Assembly (NCBI GenBank): GCA_019787685.1
Contig: JAHNUO010000007.1
Span: 682,001 to 746,000, forward strand
DNA: 64,000 nucleotides
Direction of reading: 5' to 3'
Source of the DNA: Chiua virens
Lineage: Eukaryota > Basidiomycota > Agaricomycetes > Boletales > Boletaceae
Position 1 is the first letter of the stretch, and every line of letters starts with the position of its first letter. Under the pieces are notes generated by a model. The model saw only the letters and a list, made by a program, of their open reading frames with translations, was not told the DNA's origin and ran no database searches. This document shows, piece after piece, positions 1 through 13,032 of this stretch. Both the position numbers and the translations under genes were made by a program.

Positions 1-277
1 TGAGGGTTTGAGCGGTGCATAAATACATAAATTTTTGCGACTCACTCACCTGGGCTAGCCCATTAGTGGCAAGGGACTCGACCATTTAGACAATTTGAAT
101 TTATGATCTACTAGTACTTATGTATCCTTTCTGAGTCCGTCAAGCTAACACGGAAAGTTGAAGACATGTACGTCAAAGAATGGCACAACAGTCGCGTTGA
201 TCAAATATCAATCAGATTTGACGTGCTATGAGTCATCTTCATGCAAGATATTATTGTCATTTCAATAGATCATCAAG
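1..277. other. AT-rich flank, no gene seen
   Basis: Nothing recognisable was found here. It is the 3' flank of the minus-strand SDR gene that ends at 278 and probably holds its 3' UTR. Confidence 0.5.
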
Positions 278-1522
278 TCATCGACCCATCCATCCCTGAT
301 GATTATTAGTTATCATCGCCAGGGTAGAATAAATGGAGCAACTCACGCCGTCCACAACCAATAACTCTCCACACACGTATTGGCTTGCGTCACTGGCGAG
401 AAAAACGACGGGTCCCGCAAAGTCCTTGGGATCGCCCCATCTTCCAGCGGGAATGCGCTCCGAGATCTGCCTGAACCGCGTTTCGTCCGCCAGGAGCCGT
501 TCGTTCCTAGGAAAGGAAAACCACACAGCAGAAAGGTAATCAGTTCCGTGTCCAAAAGATAATAATACCCTCCATGTGCTTGATACCAAACTCCAATTCC
601 GCCGAGTCGTGGACCGGCGGAAAGGCGTGCGAGGGTGATATGAATATACACTCCGAGGTTCATGCAGAACCAAGATATCAAAGATAGACAACTCACATAT
701 CAGTGGCAACGTAGCCTGGGCAAATCGCATTAACCTGGACATTGTCTTGGCTCCATTCATTGCTGAGGGCTTTGGTCAGCTGACCGAGCGCTCCTTTCGC
801 GGAGGCGTACGCTGGGACTGTCATCCCACCCTGAAAGGTCAGGAGGGAGCAAAAGTTAATTATTTTTCCTCTGCGCAGAGGAACCATGTGGCGGCCAGCT
901 GCTTGTGAGAGGAGCCAGGCTGCTTTGAGGTTTACATTGAGAACCTAAGAAGCGATTAGTCATATGCAGGGTTCGAGAGATTGATGAGATGAGGCGAGAA
1001 AGGAGTTGGAGCCGAAGCAGTGAAAAGGGACGACGTACATCATCCCAGTCTTTCTCCGGGAAGTCGACGCTCGGTGATCTGCGCTGTATGCCTGCACAGT
1101 TGACCAGGATGTGTATGTTGCCGCCCATGAGGTCGAGGGCCTTGGGAAAGAGATCTCGGACAGCATCCAAGTCGGCTAGGTCGCAATATACGATCTTGGC
1201 AGTGCCCCCGAGCGCGCGTATGGCATCAGCGGTGGTAGTGTTCGGTTCAGAGCCTAAAGGAGGTTCTCGCTGGACCAGGCAGATAGAAGCACCGGCCTGG
1301 GCCAAGGCTATGGCACAGGCTGCACCGATACCTTGATTAATACATTTGGGGAGGATCAGGGAAGGTTTCGGATTGCATAAACGGCGAGGAAGACATGGGT
1401 CAATGATTTACACGGAACATCAGACGAACAAATACGTTACCCCTCGTAGCCCCGGTGATGAGAACATTTTTGGCGGCCAAGTCGAAGAGACGGGACGAGG
1501 GGACGACTGGTGTGGGATCCAT
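278..1522 (-). CDS. SDR-family oxidoreductase, 2-deoxy-D-gluconate 3-dehydrogenase (KduD)-like
   Basis: Five exons on the minus strand: 1441-1522, 1039-1331, 697-944, 347-506 and 278-295; they splice in frame to about 266 residues, the usual SDR length. Seen in the sequence: the Rossmann nucleotide motif beginning [12 protein letters not shown] near residue 18, the NCAGIQ motif, the catalytic Ser/Tyr/Lys region (CSLLTFQGG followed by YASAKGAL), [12 protein letters not shown], and the C-terminus VVDGGWMGR typical of KduD/gluconate dehydrogenases. The last exon codes only five residues plus stop. By family it should reduce or oxidise a keto-sugar acid with NAD(P)H in the cytosol; the exact substrate is inference. 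It is divergent to the polyol dehydrogenase that starts at 1986, which suggests a shared promoter. Confidence 0.85.
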
Positions 1523-1985
1523 GACGAGTCGGGCATGAGGAAGTCGCACCAAGAGGGCGTTTTTAAATTCATGCGCAGGCTAGGGAGTGTGCATGATCTA
1601 CCCCGCTGATCGGCACCAGGGCCGATGTTCCGAGAGAGGAAATAACGAAAATAGGATGAAAAAATGGAGTGAATATCATCTGGATCTCGACTCGGGAGAG
1701 TCCGCAGTAGTGGACGTGTGTCCAAATCGGGATGTAATAAATTTGAGGAATAGAAATCGGCACTTGTAGAAGCGTGACGGGAGCCTGATGAGGTGTCACA
1801 GTCGTGATGGGTTTATGTCATGACTTAGATACGCTCGGATAACGGCCCGGCCAGATCTTAGACCATACCGTACCGGCGAGCCCTCCTTATGCATGCGATC
1901 GGTTTCTTCTGCAAACCTTATAAGACTATCCCTATGACCTCTCTTCCGTCCCATCCAAGCCCCCATCCACTTTTCTGTCCACCCA
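1523..1985. promoter_or_regulatory. Shared 463-bp intergenic region between divergent SDR and polyol dehydrogenase genes
   Basis: No coding potential was recognised. Because both start codons face outward from this segment, it must hold both promoters. I did not identify a specific operator or a clear TATA box. Confidence 0.5.
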
Positions 1986-3276
1986 ATGTCTCCCGCACAA
2001 TTGCCCACTCAGCGCGCCGCCGTTCTCTATGGCCCCAAGGACCTCCGTATCGAGGACCGTCCTGTCTGGCCACCACAGTACAACCAGGCACAGGTTGCCG
2101 TCCGTACGACTGGTCTCTGTGGAAGCGACCGTGCGTCTTCCGTTCCTTCACATTGGTCTTTGTCCATGACACGTCTTCGCAGTTCACTACTACCTTGAGG
2201 CTCGAAACGGCGACTTTGCCATCCAAGCTCCCCTAGTCCTCGGCCATGAATCTGCAGGCGTGATTGTCTCAGTTGGCCCCGGTGTAAAACATCTCGTGCC
2301 TGGTCAACGCGTCGCAATAGAGGCGGGCGTCATGTGCCAGCACTGCAACTACTGCGATTCCGGACGCTACAACCTTTGCAAAGAGTTGCGCTTCGCCAGT
2401 AGCGCCAAGACTTTTCCCCATCTTGACGGCACGCTACAAAACCGCATGAATCATCCCGCACACGTCCTCCATCCGTAAGTGCTTCGCTCATCTCCACGGT
2501 AAAGCCCCGTCTGACGTCGGAACGTCAGTCTTCCCGATAGCTGTAGCTTCGAAGAAGCTGCATTAGCGGAGCCTCTTTCCGTCCTCATGCATGCCGGCAG
2601 ACGTGCAGGTCTCTCCAGTGGCCAGCGCGTTCTCGTCTTTGGTGTCGGCACCATCGGCATCCTCGCCTGTGCCCTCGCAAAATCGTACGGCGCTGCTCAG
2701 GTAATGGCCATCGACATCAACCAGCAACGGTTAGATTTCGCCAAAGCCAACGACTTCGCCTCCCAAACGTACTGTCTTTCCGTCGACAAAAAACAAAAAA
2801 CGCCAGAGGAACAGCTCTGTATTGCCCGAGAAACCGCGGCACGTGTAATGACGACCTTTCAGGTCCCCGACGGCTTTGATGTCGTGTTCGAGTGCACCGG
2901 TGCCGAGCCGTGTATTCAGATGTCAATACACGTAAGTATGATATTATCTTTGATCGGTATAAGACGCTTACCCGGGGATGTCACGAAGGCTGCCGTTACT
3001 GGTGGTAAAGTTATGCTTGTTGGAATGGGTACCCGAAATGTCATGCTACCCCTGTCGGCGGCTGCTTTACGGGAAGTCGACATCCAGGGATCCTTCCGTT
3101 ACGCAAATACCTATGCCGATGCCCTCTCTCTTATTGCTTCTGGAAAGCTGGAGAACATCAACAAGCTGGTGACACATCGCATGGACCTCGAAGACACAGA
3201 ACGCGCTTTCCAGCTCTTGGCGCGCGGAAAAGACGAGGACGGAAATATGGTTATCAAAGTCATGATTAATTCATGA
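1986..3276 (+). CDS. Zinc-dependent polyol dehydrogenase (sorbitol/xylitol/L-arabinitol dehydrogenase type)
   Basis: Exons 1986-2130, 2183-2474, 2529-2931 and 2989-3276 give about 375 residues, normal for this medium-chain dehydrogenase family. Visible: catalytic zinc ligands in LCGSD and GHE; structural zinc cysteines in CQHCNYCDSGRYNLC; the family hallmark HYYLEARNGDF just after the first intron; and the nucleotide-binding glycine motif FGVGTIGILA near residue 185. The family oxidises polyols such as D-sorbitol, xylitol or L-arabinitol to ketoses with NAD+. The sequence alone does not settle which polyol is preferred. It is paired head-to-head with a KduD-like SDR. Confidence 0.9.
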
Positions 3277-5371
3277 CACACTATCGGACGTTATACCCCC
3301 CTCACTCCCATTGTCGCGATTCGATTTCCACTAGATCTTGCACTTGTAGCACCAATGTTACAACAGTACATCTTATATTATTCACTCGATCTCGGCGTCT
3401 CAGTTACATGTAACGTTACTCACGTACCATTTTGCAATGCCTGATAATAGTATCTTATTATCGTTCTCGTGAGATCATGGATCGACCACTATACCTCGTG
3501 GACAGTAAGCCTATCTGGATATTACTTGACACACACTCACATATCGGGACACGTGTACGAACGCATGACGCCTCCGAGAGAGAGAAACCACGGTTAGCTA
3601 AAAAGGATGTCGTACCTGTGACTGGGATGCCTGTGGAAACGGCTCCCAACCTGTTCCGTCGTGTGAAATGGGATCTCGCACAGCTGTAAACCTGGTTCTT
3701 CTCCCGCGAAGGTTACGACGACATAGAATCCAGCAGGGGCGGGACAATTTAGGAACGCGGAAGGTGCCCTAACTTGCGTAGAGAGGGGGGGCCCACCGTG
3801 CGTGGTCTGATCCGATCGTCGCACTTGCGACCCGAGGGGGAAAGAGACCGATCGACAAGACCTCGCACCGGTACCGTCATGGAGCGCACGCACGCACGCA
3901 CGCACGCACGCAAACGCCACGGGCGAGTGACCAAGAGAAAAAAATAAAGTTAATTTTTTGACACAGGACACGGCATGTATCCGCCATCTCTCATGCGTCA
4001 TGTCCGAGCGACGGTTCCATCAAGTCACCATTGGATCAACTGGTCCTGACGTGCAAAGGGGGCCGTGACAGCAGCAACTGAGGCCAAGACGACATCGGGA
4101 TCGGCCGACTGAAGAGGGACAAAAGATGCGGAAATCGGGCGGCAAACGGGGAGCCGCAAACCTTGTGGCGCGGCAAGACCTGCACATGACCTTTGAAAAG
4201 GTGACCAATGAAGGGGTCTCGAACGTTGATGTTTCGGGAGAAAGCGCTGGGGACCCAGGTGATCAACCCGCGGGAAAAAGGTGACGGTTCAAACTGAATA
4301 CATTCGAGACACGAGGACAGCTGTCAAGGTATGGTATTTCACCAAAGGAGTTATCTTTGTCGGCCCCACAACAACGGGACAAGCATTGGCAGCTACATAT
4401 CGGGCGTCTATTCCCGATGGGACCCACTTAGTTTCGCGGACCAATCCCGGTGGGCCACTCGGTATGCGTGCGTCATTTATGCGGTTAGCTCCTGTTGTAC
4501 CTGCCGCCAGCGCCGCCAGTTGTGGTCCTTGTGGAGTGGAGTGAGCGGCGTCGTGTCTCAGCACGCTGCACGATTAAACACCTTCAGCGGCGCAAGATCA
4601 CCCGTGAGATTTCAGCAGGCGTGTGGATACCGCGGTATCTGCGTCGCCGTTAAGCCCGACATGCTTGAGCGTAAAACCGCGTTGCGATGTGGTGACTTTG
4701 TCATCGGGGTAAACGGGTTCCACGCAGCCAAACAGTGTGTCATTTTTTTTCTTCATTTTTCTTGGAGCGGGCTACGGTCCGCAGTTGTTATCTGTCCCGT
4801 GTTGACGCTCGAGGGGTCCCGACAATGTGCGCGCAAGAGTGATCGGCAATCACCTGAGCACCGGGAGTCGTCCTTGCCAAGGTCAAAGTGTCGTCCCAAA
4901 GCATCATATCGCGTTCCGATCTTACTTGGTCGCTGTTCCTGGTACGTCACAGAGAATTCCGCTCATTTCAGGTTGGAAGCCCTGGGTGTATTATCATGTA
5001 CGGTATGGAACTGATGAGAGTTCTCACTTCGAAGTTCGCCGCGGCCAGATTGCGATCTGCTGGGAGCACGACTGAAAGAAAGTCGGCAACAAGAGCATTG
5101 GTAAAGAAGAATTAGCCGGAAAAAATTTCACCTGTTCCCAGGACTGTCGGACAACCCCGACCAAGGTGTTTCAGAAGAGACAGCGAAACAACGTCCGTGC
5201 GAACCTCAGACGGAACTTGTTCAACGACGCCCAAAGACATTTCCCACAGCGACTCGACGGCAAGCAATGTGCGATATTCGGATGAGATCAATTAAAGATA
5301 AAGTAGCTAATGCATACACCTAATATACAGCGGTCCCCCAGTAAATACGACATCGAAAGGCACCGAAGGAT
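3277..5371. other. 2.1-kb region without a recognised gene
   Basis: Several open frames exist on both strands, the longest about 227 codons around 4331-5014, but none shows a known motif, a splice structure or plausible composition. A (ACGC)n microsatellite lies at about 3884-3912. The right end is the 3' flank of histone H2B. Confidence 0.5.
3884..3912. repeat. (ACGC)n microsatellite
   Basis: About seven perfect ACGC tetranucleotide units in tandem, in non-coding sequence. Confidence 0.9.
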
Positions 5372-5949
<578 letters not shown>

Positions 5950-6232
5950 GGCGAAGATGTGCTGACTATTGGGCGAGAAAGTCGACTAACGGGCGAATAA
6001 CTGGCGATATATGGAGTGATGTGCACCACATCGCGCGAGGCATATATAACATGAGACGCGTGTGGTCGTGTTTGGCACCCGCGTCATAACGCGTCGCGCT
6101 TTTGTTGATCGACAAACCTTATTTTGTCCACTCCGCGCGCGGGTATAAAGAGTATCGCTCACCAATTCGCCCTCTCGTCGCGACATACACAACCACAACC
6201 AACCTTCCGATCTTCTCTCAAACACAAACACA
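5950..6232. promoter_or_regulatory. Divergent histone H2B/H2A promoter 1
   Basis: A TATAAA element lies at 6144-6149 for H2A and a TATATA element near 6041-6050 for H2B. ACGCGT (the MCB element bound by MBF in yeast) occurs at 6056-6061 and 6089-6094. The 15-bp element GCGTCANNACGCGTC at 6081-6095 recurs in the second histone promoter at 23158-23172. MCB use here is inferred from yeast. Confidence 0.75.
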
Positions 6233-6751
<519 letters not shown>

Positions 6752-7221
6752 GGTCCCATGGTAGATTATTGCTTTTCCTTTCGTTTACGGTGTAGGATGT
6801 ATTGTACTTTATCTTATTCATCTCCTTTATTCTCAAGCCCTCGACTTGAACAGACTTGAGTCAAGTGAATGAAATCCCAAGATTACCGGTCATTGGTCAT
6901 TGGGGTCTGTAAACCCGAATGTAAATTTGAAATAGATTAGCCTTCTGAACAGTCTGTCAATGGTGAAGAGAGGGGCTAATTTGCCGTTCAGGGAGCTTGT
7001 ATCAAGCTGAATTTATTGACCGAAACTCTGGCAGGAAAAAATGGGTCGGCGCACAAAATCGTTTGCATTAGGATGAGATTTATTATTGAGGCCATATTGG
7101 CGCGTTGAGAAGGGCATAGTGTCGTCGGCTAATCCCGCTGCCCCACTTGTTCAAAACCGTACGACATCCCTAGTCACACAGTTCCACTCAACGTCAACAC
7201 GCTCGAGTCAACCGGTTTTCA
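6752..7221. other. Intergenic, H2A 3' flank and ERG2 5' flank
   Basis: No gene was recognised in this stretch. Confidence 0.5.
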
Positions 7222-8068
7222 TGGCAAAGTCACGTTCTACGACTCAAGCTTCGCAATCATCGTCGTCTTGCACAAGTTATTTTAAGAAATGGGCACTGAG
7301 AGCCGTGGTCTTTGGCGTCTTTTGGACAGCGTGTTGTTGGTTGGATTCGATCAAGGTGGGTAGGTTATGCGTCGAGCAGTTCCAGGACTAAACTGGTGCG
7401 GCTACAGGACCAGTGGTATGTCTTCGACCCACCGTTTTTGCACGAACTGGCACGCGATGCCATTGCCGCGTCGCCCGACAACACTGAAGGGATAATTCAA
7501 CACATTCTTGCCAATCTTACGTCAACATTCCCGCAGCCGTCCAACCAAATCGCGCTCAATACCAACTCGTCGGAATGGGTGTTCAACAATGCTGGGGGTG
7601 CCATGGGTGCCATGTACATCATTCACGCGTCGGTTACCGAATACCTCATTATCTTTGGTACGCCTCTCGGTACTGAAGGACACACTGGACTGCATTCCGC
7701 GGATGATTACTTCCACATTCTCGTCGGGGAACAATGGGCATTCAAACCGGGTGCTCTCGAAATGGAGAGGTACAAGCCTGGAGATGTCCACCTGTTGCCA
7801 CGGGGAACTGCGAAGCAGTACAAGATGCACGAGGGATGCTTTGCAATGGAGTACGCTCGAGGTGTGCCCTTTTTTTTCCAGCGGACTTTGTGTGGTGGCT
7901 GATTCAAATGTGATGCAAGGCTGGATCCCTCTTATGTTGCCGTTTGGGTTTGCGGACACGTTCACGTCGACGCTTGATGTGCCCACGCTATACCATACCA
8001 CGCGCATCACGGCTCGGGAGATGATTAGGAATATCCTCAGTCGGAAAGATTTGAAAGACTATTTCTAA
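7222..8068 (+). CDS. ERG2: C-8 sterol isomerase (ERG2 / sigma-1 receptor family)
   Basis: Exons 7222-7356, 7408-7861 and 7920-8068 give 245 residues. An N-terminal hydrophobic segment (AVVFGVFWTACCWLDSI) anchors it in the ER. Family blocks seen: WVFNNAGGAMGAMYIIHASV, YLIIFGTPLGTEGHTGLHSA, DDYFHILVGEQWAF, the invariant KPGDVHLLPRG-like block, and EYARGWIPLMLPFGFADTF split by the second intron. The enzyme shifts the sterol C8-C9 double bond to C7-C8 in ergosterol synthesis. The frame is uninterrupted. Confidence 0.95.
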
Positions 8069-8691
8069 TTGGCCTAAAAAGCTCTGCTCAAGTTTGGTTG
8101 ATAGAGATAGAGTTAAAAATACTGACGATTTATTTAATTCTGGTTCACTTTGATAATTGATCTTGATTCTGCGGAAGGCAGGGTGAGTGCACGTAAACGC
8201 CACGTTCACTACGTTTCCGGGTTGCGGTTGATAGGGTTCATGGCGGTCAGCACCGGAGCTTGGTAGTCGCTGACACCACAAGCTCCTCATGGCCCATCTG
8301 ATTGATTATCGATGTAATTCGGAGAGCCCATGCATGTGAATGATGCCCCAAACCCTGGAGGCAAGTACTGACTTTTGACCCGGCGAGGGACATAAGGAGG
8401 CTCAGTCATATAGCGCCCGGGTGGGAGGTAAGTTTGGCTCAAAAACGGCGTCATATCTGAGCTCCATTCAATCTGAGCGCTGCGTTGCACAGACTGGTCG
8501 CCCTTGACCCAAATTTGTAGTACTGGCACTGGTGGTCGTCGAGAGGGAGTGAGGTAAGTGTACCATAAAAGGGGAATGACGTCTGACGTTGAGGTGGCGC
8601 GGGGTATGCACCCTGTTTTTTGTCGCTGTGGAGCGTCCGTGTACATGAACTCGTTCCTTCTCTTTCTTTCTCTCTCTCAACACCTCTTCTA
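8069..8691. other. Intergenic region upstream of the RRM gene
   Basis: No supported gene. A CT-rich tract at about 8662-8690 directly precedes the RRM gene start and looks like a fungal promoter pyrimidine tract. Confidence 0.45.
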
Positions 8692-11600
8692 ATGCCCCTT
8701 CCAAACGTGCGTCTTCGTCCTAACAACTAACTCCCCTTTAGTCTCACAACACTCACAGCCGTCACCGCCCCGCCTCTCCCCCTCGCCCAAATCGTCACCT
8801 CTCGCTCGATCGACACCCACAAACGATGACATCGAGGCCATCATCAAGATGGCCACCACCTCTCACCCATCCGTCGACAGACCACTCCGGGATACGCGCA
8901 CACAGCTTTTCGTAGGAAACGTACGTGATCTTGCCTCGTATGATCCGCGAACACCTACCGATCTCGTCTAGCTCCCGTATCGTGTCCGCTGGCAGGACCT
9001 CAAAGATCTTTTTCGTCGCGCGGGAACCGTTCTTCGTGCAGACGTCTCCCTCGGTCCCGATAATCGCTCGCGTGGCTATGGCACCGTGCTTCTTGCAACC
9101 GCTGAGGATGCCGGTCGTGCCATTGATATGTTTCACGGTTATTGCTGGCAGACACGGGTCCTGGAAGTTCGGCCTGACCGTCTTGGCGCGACGCTGGATG
9201 CTGAATTAAATATTAATCCTTCCTTTCCAAATCATCCTGTACCATTCGTACAACAACCGCTTAATCTCCCTGTCTTGAGCGCCCTGAACAATCTCGACGA
9301 TTGGGCGATGAACATCCCCGGGAACGGTGAGTTACTGAGCGGAGGAACCAGTATGCGCACCCTCTTCGTTGGAAATGTACGTCCCTCATCACCACATCGA
9401 GTATATCAGGCGATCGCTCTCTCGCCTCCTTCTATCTCACCCGCCGTTTTGCTCACCCACTCCCTAAGCTACCATTCCACATTCAATGGCAGGATCTTAA
9501 AGATCTCTTCCGCGCCGCCGGTCCTGTGGCACGTGCAGATGTCGCTCTTGGCCCTGATGGCCGATCTCGCGGCTTTGGTACGGTCACTTTTGTAGCCGAA
9601 GATGGTGCCGAGCGCGCAAGAAGAATGTTTGACGGGTAAGTTCAAACATCACATCCGACTCCTGCTTTCTGTCACATTTCCGTCCCTACCCGCATCAGTA
9701 CTTCTTCCTTGACATCGACTACAGTATCTAGACGTTTCATGCACCGCTTTCACCATTTTCTATCATCCGTGACATTCGCTTGTTCACTCATTTTCCTAAT
9801 TGGTAGGTACGAGTTTAACGGAAGACCGTTAAAAGTCCACTACGATAAGTATGCACAATCATCCCAAAACATTCCGCTTGCTGGCGTTTCGCCGCAGGCT
9901 GTACCTGCCTCGCTCCTCCCACCATATGATTCCCTCCCTCAGTTGACATCGCCGTTGTCCCGAATTGACATCCTCAGTGCTCACGATGGCCGACCACTCT
10001 CCCACATCGACGCACTCGCACAGTCTCAGTTGCATCTCGACCTCCAGCGCTCTCGCCTCGAAGCAGAGGGTTTGTCATCGGCCCAGTTAGATGCTCTCCT
10101 CGCACGACCACGCAGTTCCTCCTTCAAATCGCCTTCATTGACACCGGCCGGCATTCCGTCTCAGTCTCCGTCGCATCTGAAATCGCCTGCCTTGCTGCAG
10201 CCGCAGGGCCAGTCGTTGGGCGCAACTGCTCTGGGCCCACCGATCACGCAGCCAAGGATTTCACCTAGTCATTCACTGTCCCAGCCACACTCCCTCAATG
10301 GCTCGCCACATCTGATTTCTGCGAAACTGTCGTCAAGCGGCTCGTCCGTTCGTAGCTTTGGTGCAATGGACCCCTTGGGTAGCACTACTGACCTGACATT
10401 GGTCACGGACCTGAATGATCTTAAGCTTACACCCGACTCCCTCACGTCGATTGGGTCAAGCTCTGGCTCCCTTCGACACAGCCTGAGTCCAGGATCTTCC
10501 CAAATCTCGGGATTTACTTCATCTGGGTCCCGTAGGCCGAATCTCAGCGGGGTATCGTCAAAGGGAGATATGTCGAGCGATGGAGTGAGCTTTGGTTCGG
10601 GGTCACAACGGACAAGCTTTTCAAGTTCCACGAGACTATCGTTCGGTGCTGCTAGTTCAGAGAAACCTTCCTTTGGTGTCGGCGCCTCTGAGAGAGCACC
10701 ATTTGTGGCAAGCTCGGAAATGTCTCCGTTCAGCTTGGGCGGCACTCAACGTCTCTCATCGGGCCCAACAAATGCACAAAATCCTAGTTTGGGCATGTCG
10801 TTGCAGAGGTCTGCCGCTGCTCTCGGTGCACAATTCTTGGAGGATGACAGACCAACACCGTCGTGCTCTGCTCACGTATCTGCATTGGGGAGCCAGAAGC
10901 TACCCGTATTGGCTCCGGTGGCAATGACGCTCAACTTGTCTGCCGCAAAGTCGGGATCGTCAGTACGATTTCCTCTCACAATTGCGTCTCCACCTACTCT
11001 CAAAAGTGGTAACGCTAGCACAAGTCGACCTGATATGTCGAGGATTGGTTCGCCGGAGAGCAAAGGTTCCCATGGATCTCCAAGTCACGCGGGCAATCAG
11101 ATACCCTCACGAAACACGCCAGAAGGGACGCCTCCTGAAATGTCTACGTTAAGCCAGTCGATACTTAACACGCAGTCGTCGCCTGTACCCGACACGACTT
11201 GGGGTGCATCAAAACCTCAGCCACACAAAGGTTCTACGAGCAAAGTTAATGGCACTGCCGACTATGTTACGTCAGCGCTCGGTTCGCTGGGGATGCGACG
11301 TGCCAACAGGGCTCAAAGCAAACTCACGGAAGAAAAGAAGAGGTTGTCGACGTCACCTGGGGAGCAGCAACCGCAGGTATCTGCGGCAGGGTCCCAGAGC
11401 CATGGCAAAAAATCTTCGCAATCATCTTCTCATCGACATCCTGGTCCGATCTCGCTTCCTCCACCCACTCCTTTCACCATACCGCCTGGTGTGGTTTTCT
11501 CGCCGCATGCGCATCCTCAGAGCCCGATGTATCATCCAGGGTATCCTCTTTGTTCCGTTCATCCACATCCCATGGGAAGTCCCCTAAATCATCCTATGGG

Positions 11601-12590
11601 TAGTCCCCTTCACCACCCTGCCGTGCATAGTCCCCTACAGCACCCTGGCCACCCGCAGTATGGATCATACCCTCACCATCCAACTCCTGTCCATTATGGT
11701 GTAATTACCCCTCACGGATTACCTCCGATTACGCCCAGTATGCCGCCGTTCACATTCCTGCCTCCGCAAGCGCAGACTCCAACCCAACATGGACGCACAC
11801 ACGAGGATAGAGCAAACAAGGAAAATAGCCAACACGTTCTACAGGGAGGAAATCAACCCGACCCACCGAAGCCGGAATCAACCGTGCAAGTATCTCAACC
11901 CCAGTATCCTCCGCAGCCCACCAATGTGCCGCAGCAACGAGTGCCATACACACAAATCCACCCACCCATGTTTCCGCCTGGGATCCCGCTTTCGCCTGGA
12001 ATCATGGTACCGCTATCAGCGGGTATTGTGCCCCCTGGCGTAACTATACCCATACATGGCGTCCCGGTACCCATGACACCCGGTGTCGCATTGACTCCGG
12101 GAGTAGCGATGACTCCGGGGACGTTTTGGCCGCATGCACCGTGGATGAACCCAGCCTGTCGGCGCGCCGGTACACACCGCGGAGGGACAAGGTGAACTAT
12201 CACATGCCAGTACCGAGGGGTACTTCCCACTGGTCAGCCAGCCCACCGGGGACACGGGTTACTTCCCACCAGTGTCGACCGTCGCGCACGACATTCTCAA
12301 AGAAGGGCGTGAGCTCGCGACGGGGCCGTCGCATGGGGAAAATGACTGGACGCAAGGGAATGGCTTCGGAGAACCGGTACCGGAGCCCATCTCCGCGGCC
12401 TCTAGTGTCTTCACCCAAACCATCACCGAAAAGTCCACAGGATGGTCATCGTAAAGCCGGTGCACAAGGCATCAAACGGTCGACGTCTGCTCAATGCGAA
12501 GGCGGTTTACCGAAACGAAACGGATTGTTCCATCGGGAGTCGGATCCCGAAGTGAGCACGGCGACGAACAAGGGATCCAAGGAAGCATGA
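8692..12590 (+). CDS. Two-RRM RNA-binding protein with long low-complexity C-terminus, interrupted by extra T's
   Basis: Exons 8692-8706, 8759-8920, 8972-9376, 9469-9635 and 9807-12590. Two RRMs are seen, each with an intron after LFVGN: RRM1 continues with WQDLKDLFRRAGTVLRADV and RGYGTVLL, RRM2 with WQDLKDLFRAAGPVARADV and SRGFGTVTF. This resembles fungal Gbp2/Hrb1-type mRNA-binding proteins, but the 800-residue Ser/Pro/Gly/His-rich tail is unlike them, so no symbol is given. Near 12157 the frame shifts by one (extra T between GCC and GTC) into a stretch with two GYFP repeats. A second extra T at 12347 (GAC|T|GGA) would lead to an SP-rich tail ending at 12590. With both removed the exons sum to 1177 codons. 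The second site is less certain. Confidence 0.8.
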
Positions 12591-13032
12591 GGGTGGGTTT
12601 TGGGTGATGTATTTGACCACGAGGTTACCTCGGTGTTTTCACACTTTTTCGCATCCGTTTTTTATATATTTTTTTCGTTCGCTGTCGTTGGCTTACCATA
12701 TACATTAGGCATGATCTCAAGGACATTTGGATCGGTGATACATGATGTTTTTCGTTTTGCATATTTGTTGATATCCACTAAGCATGCATTGCTAGATCAT
12801 TTCGGTCAGACTCTGTTGCAGGTGTCGTATAATGTATACCATTCTTCGTAGCCTCTTCATAGGTTCAGGTGTTGTTTTTCTTTTCTCGCCTTTTTTAATC
12901 CGTGTCTGTACTCTCTGAACGTTATGAATGTCTAATATGTTCATTGAGGCTTTGGATCGGTTTCGGTCAATATTGTGATGGACGTGCGACGAAGCATGCG
13001 CACGCCGGAATGAGCATGTCCTGACAACGACG
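12591..13032. other. Intergenic, 3' UTR of the RRM gene
   Basis: T-rich sequence without a recognised gene. Confidence 0.5.

Noticed and set aside
4331..5014. A 227-codon open frame in the gene-poor region left of histone pair 1
   Set aside because: Cys/Arg/Trp-rich composition, no motif, no supporting splice sites; looks like chance.
7862..7919. Frame break near the end of ERG2
   Set aside because: A regular GT-AG intron restores the EYARGWIP motif.
9086..9595. A frame overlapping RRM1-RRM2 as an independent gene
   Set aside because: It is the RRM coding exon read through an intron into the wrong frame; splicing after LFVGN explains it.
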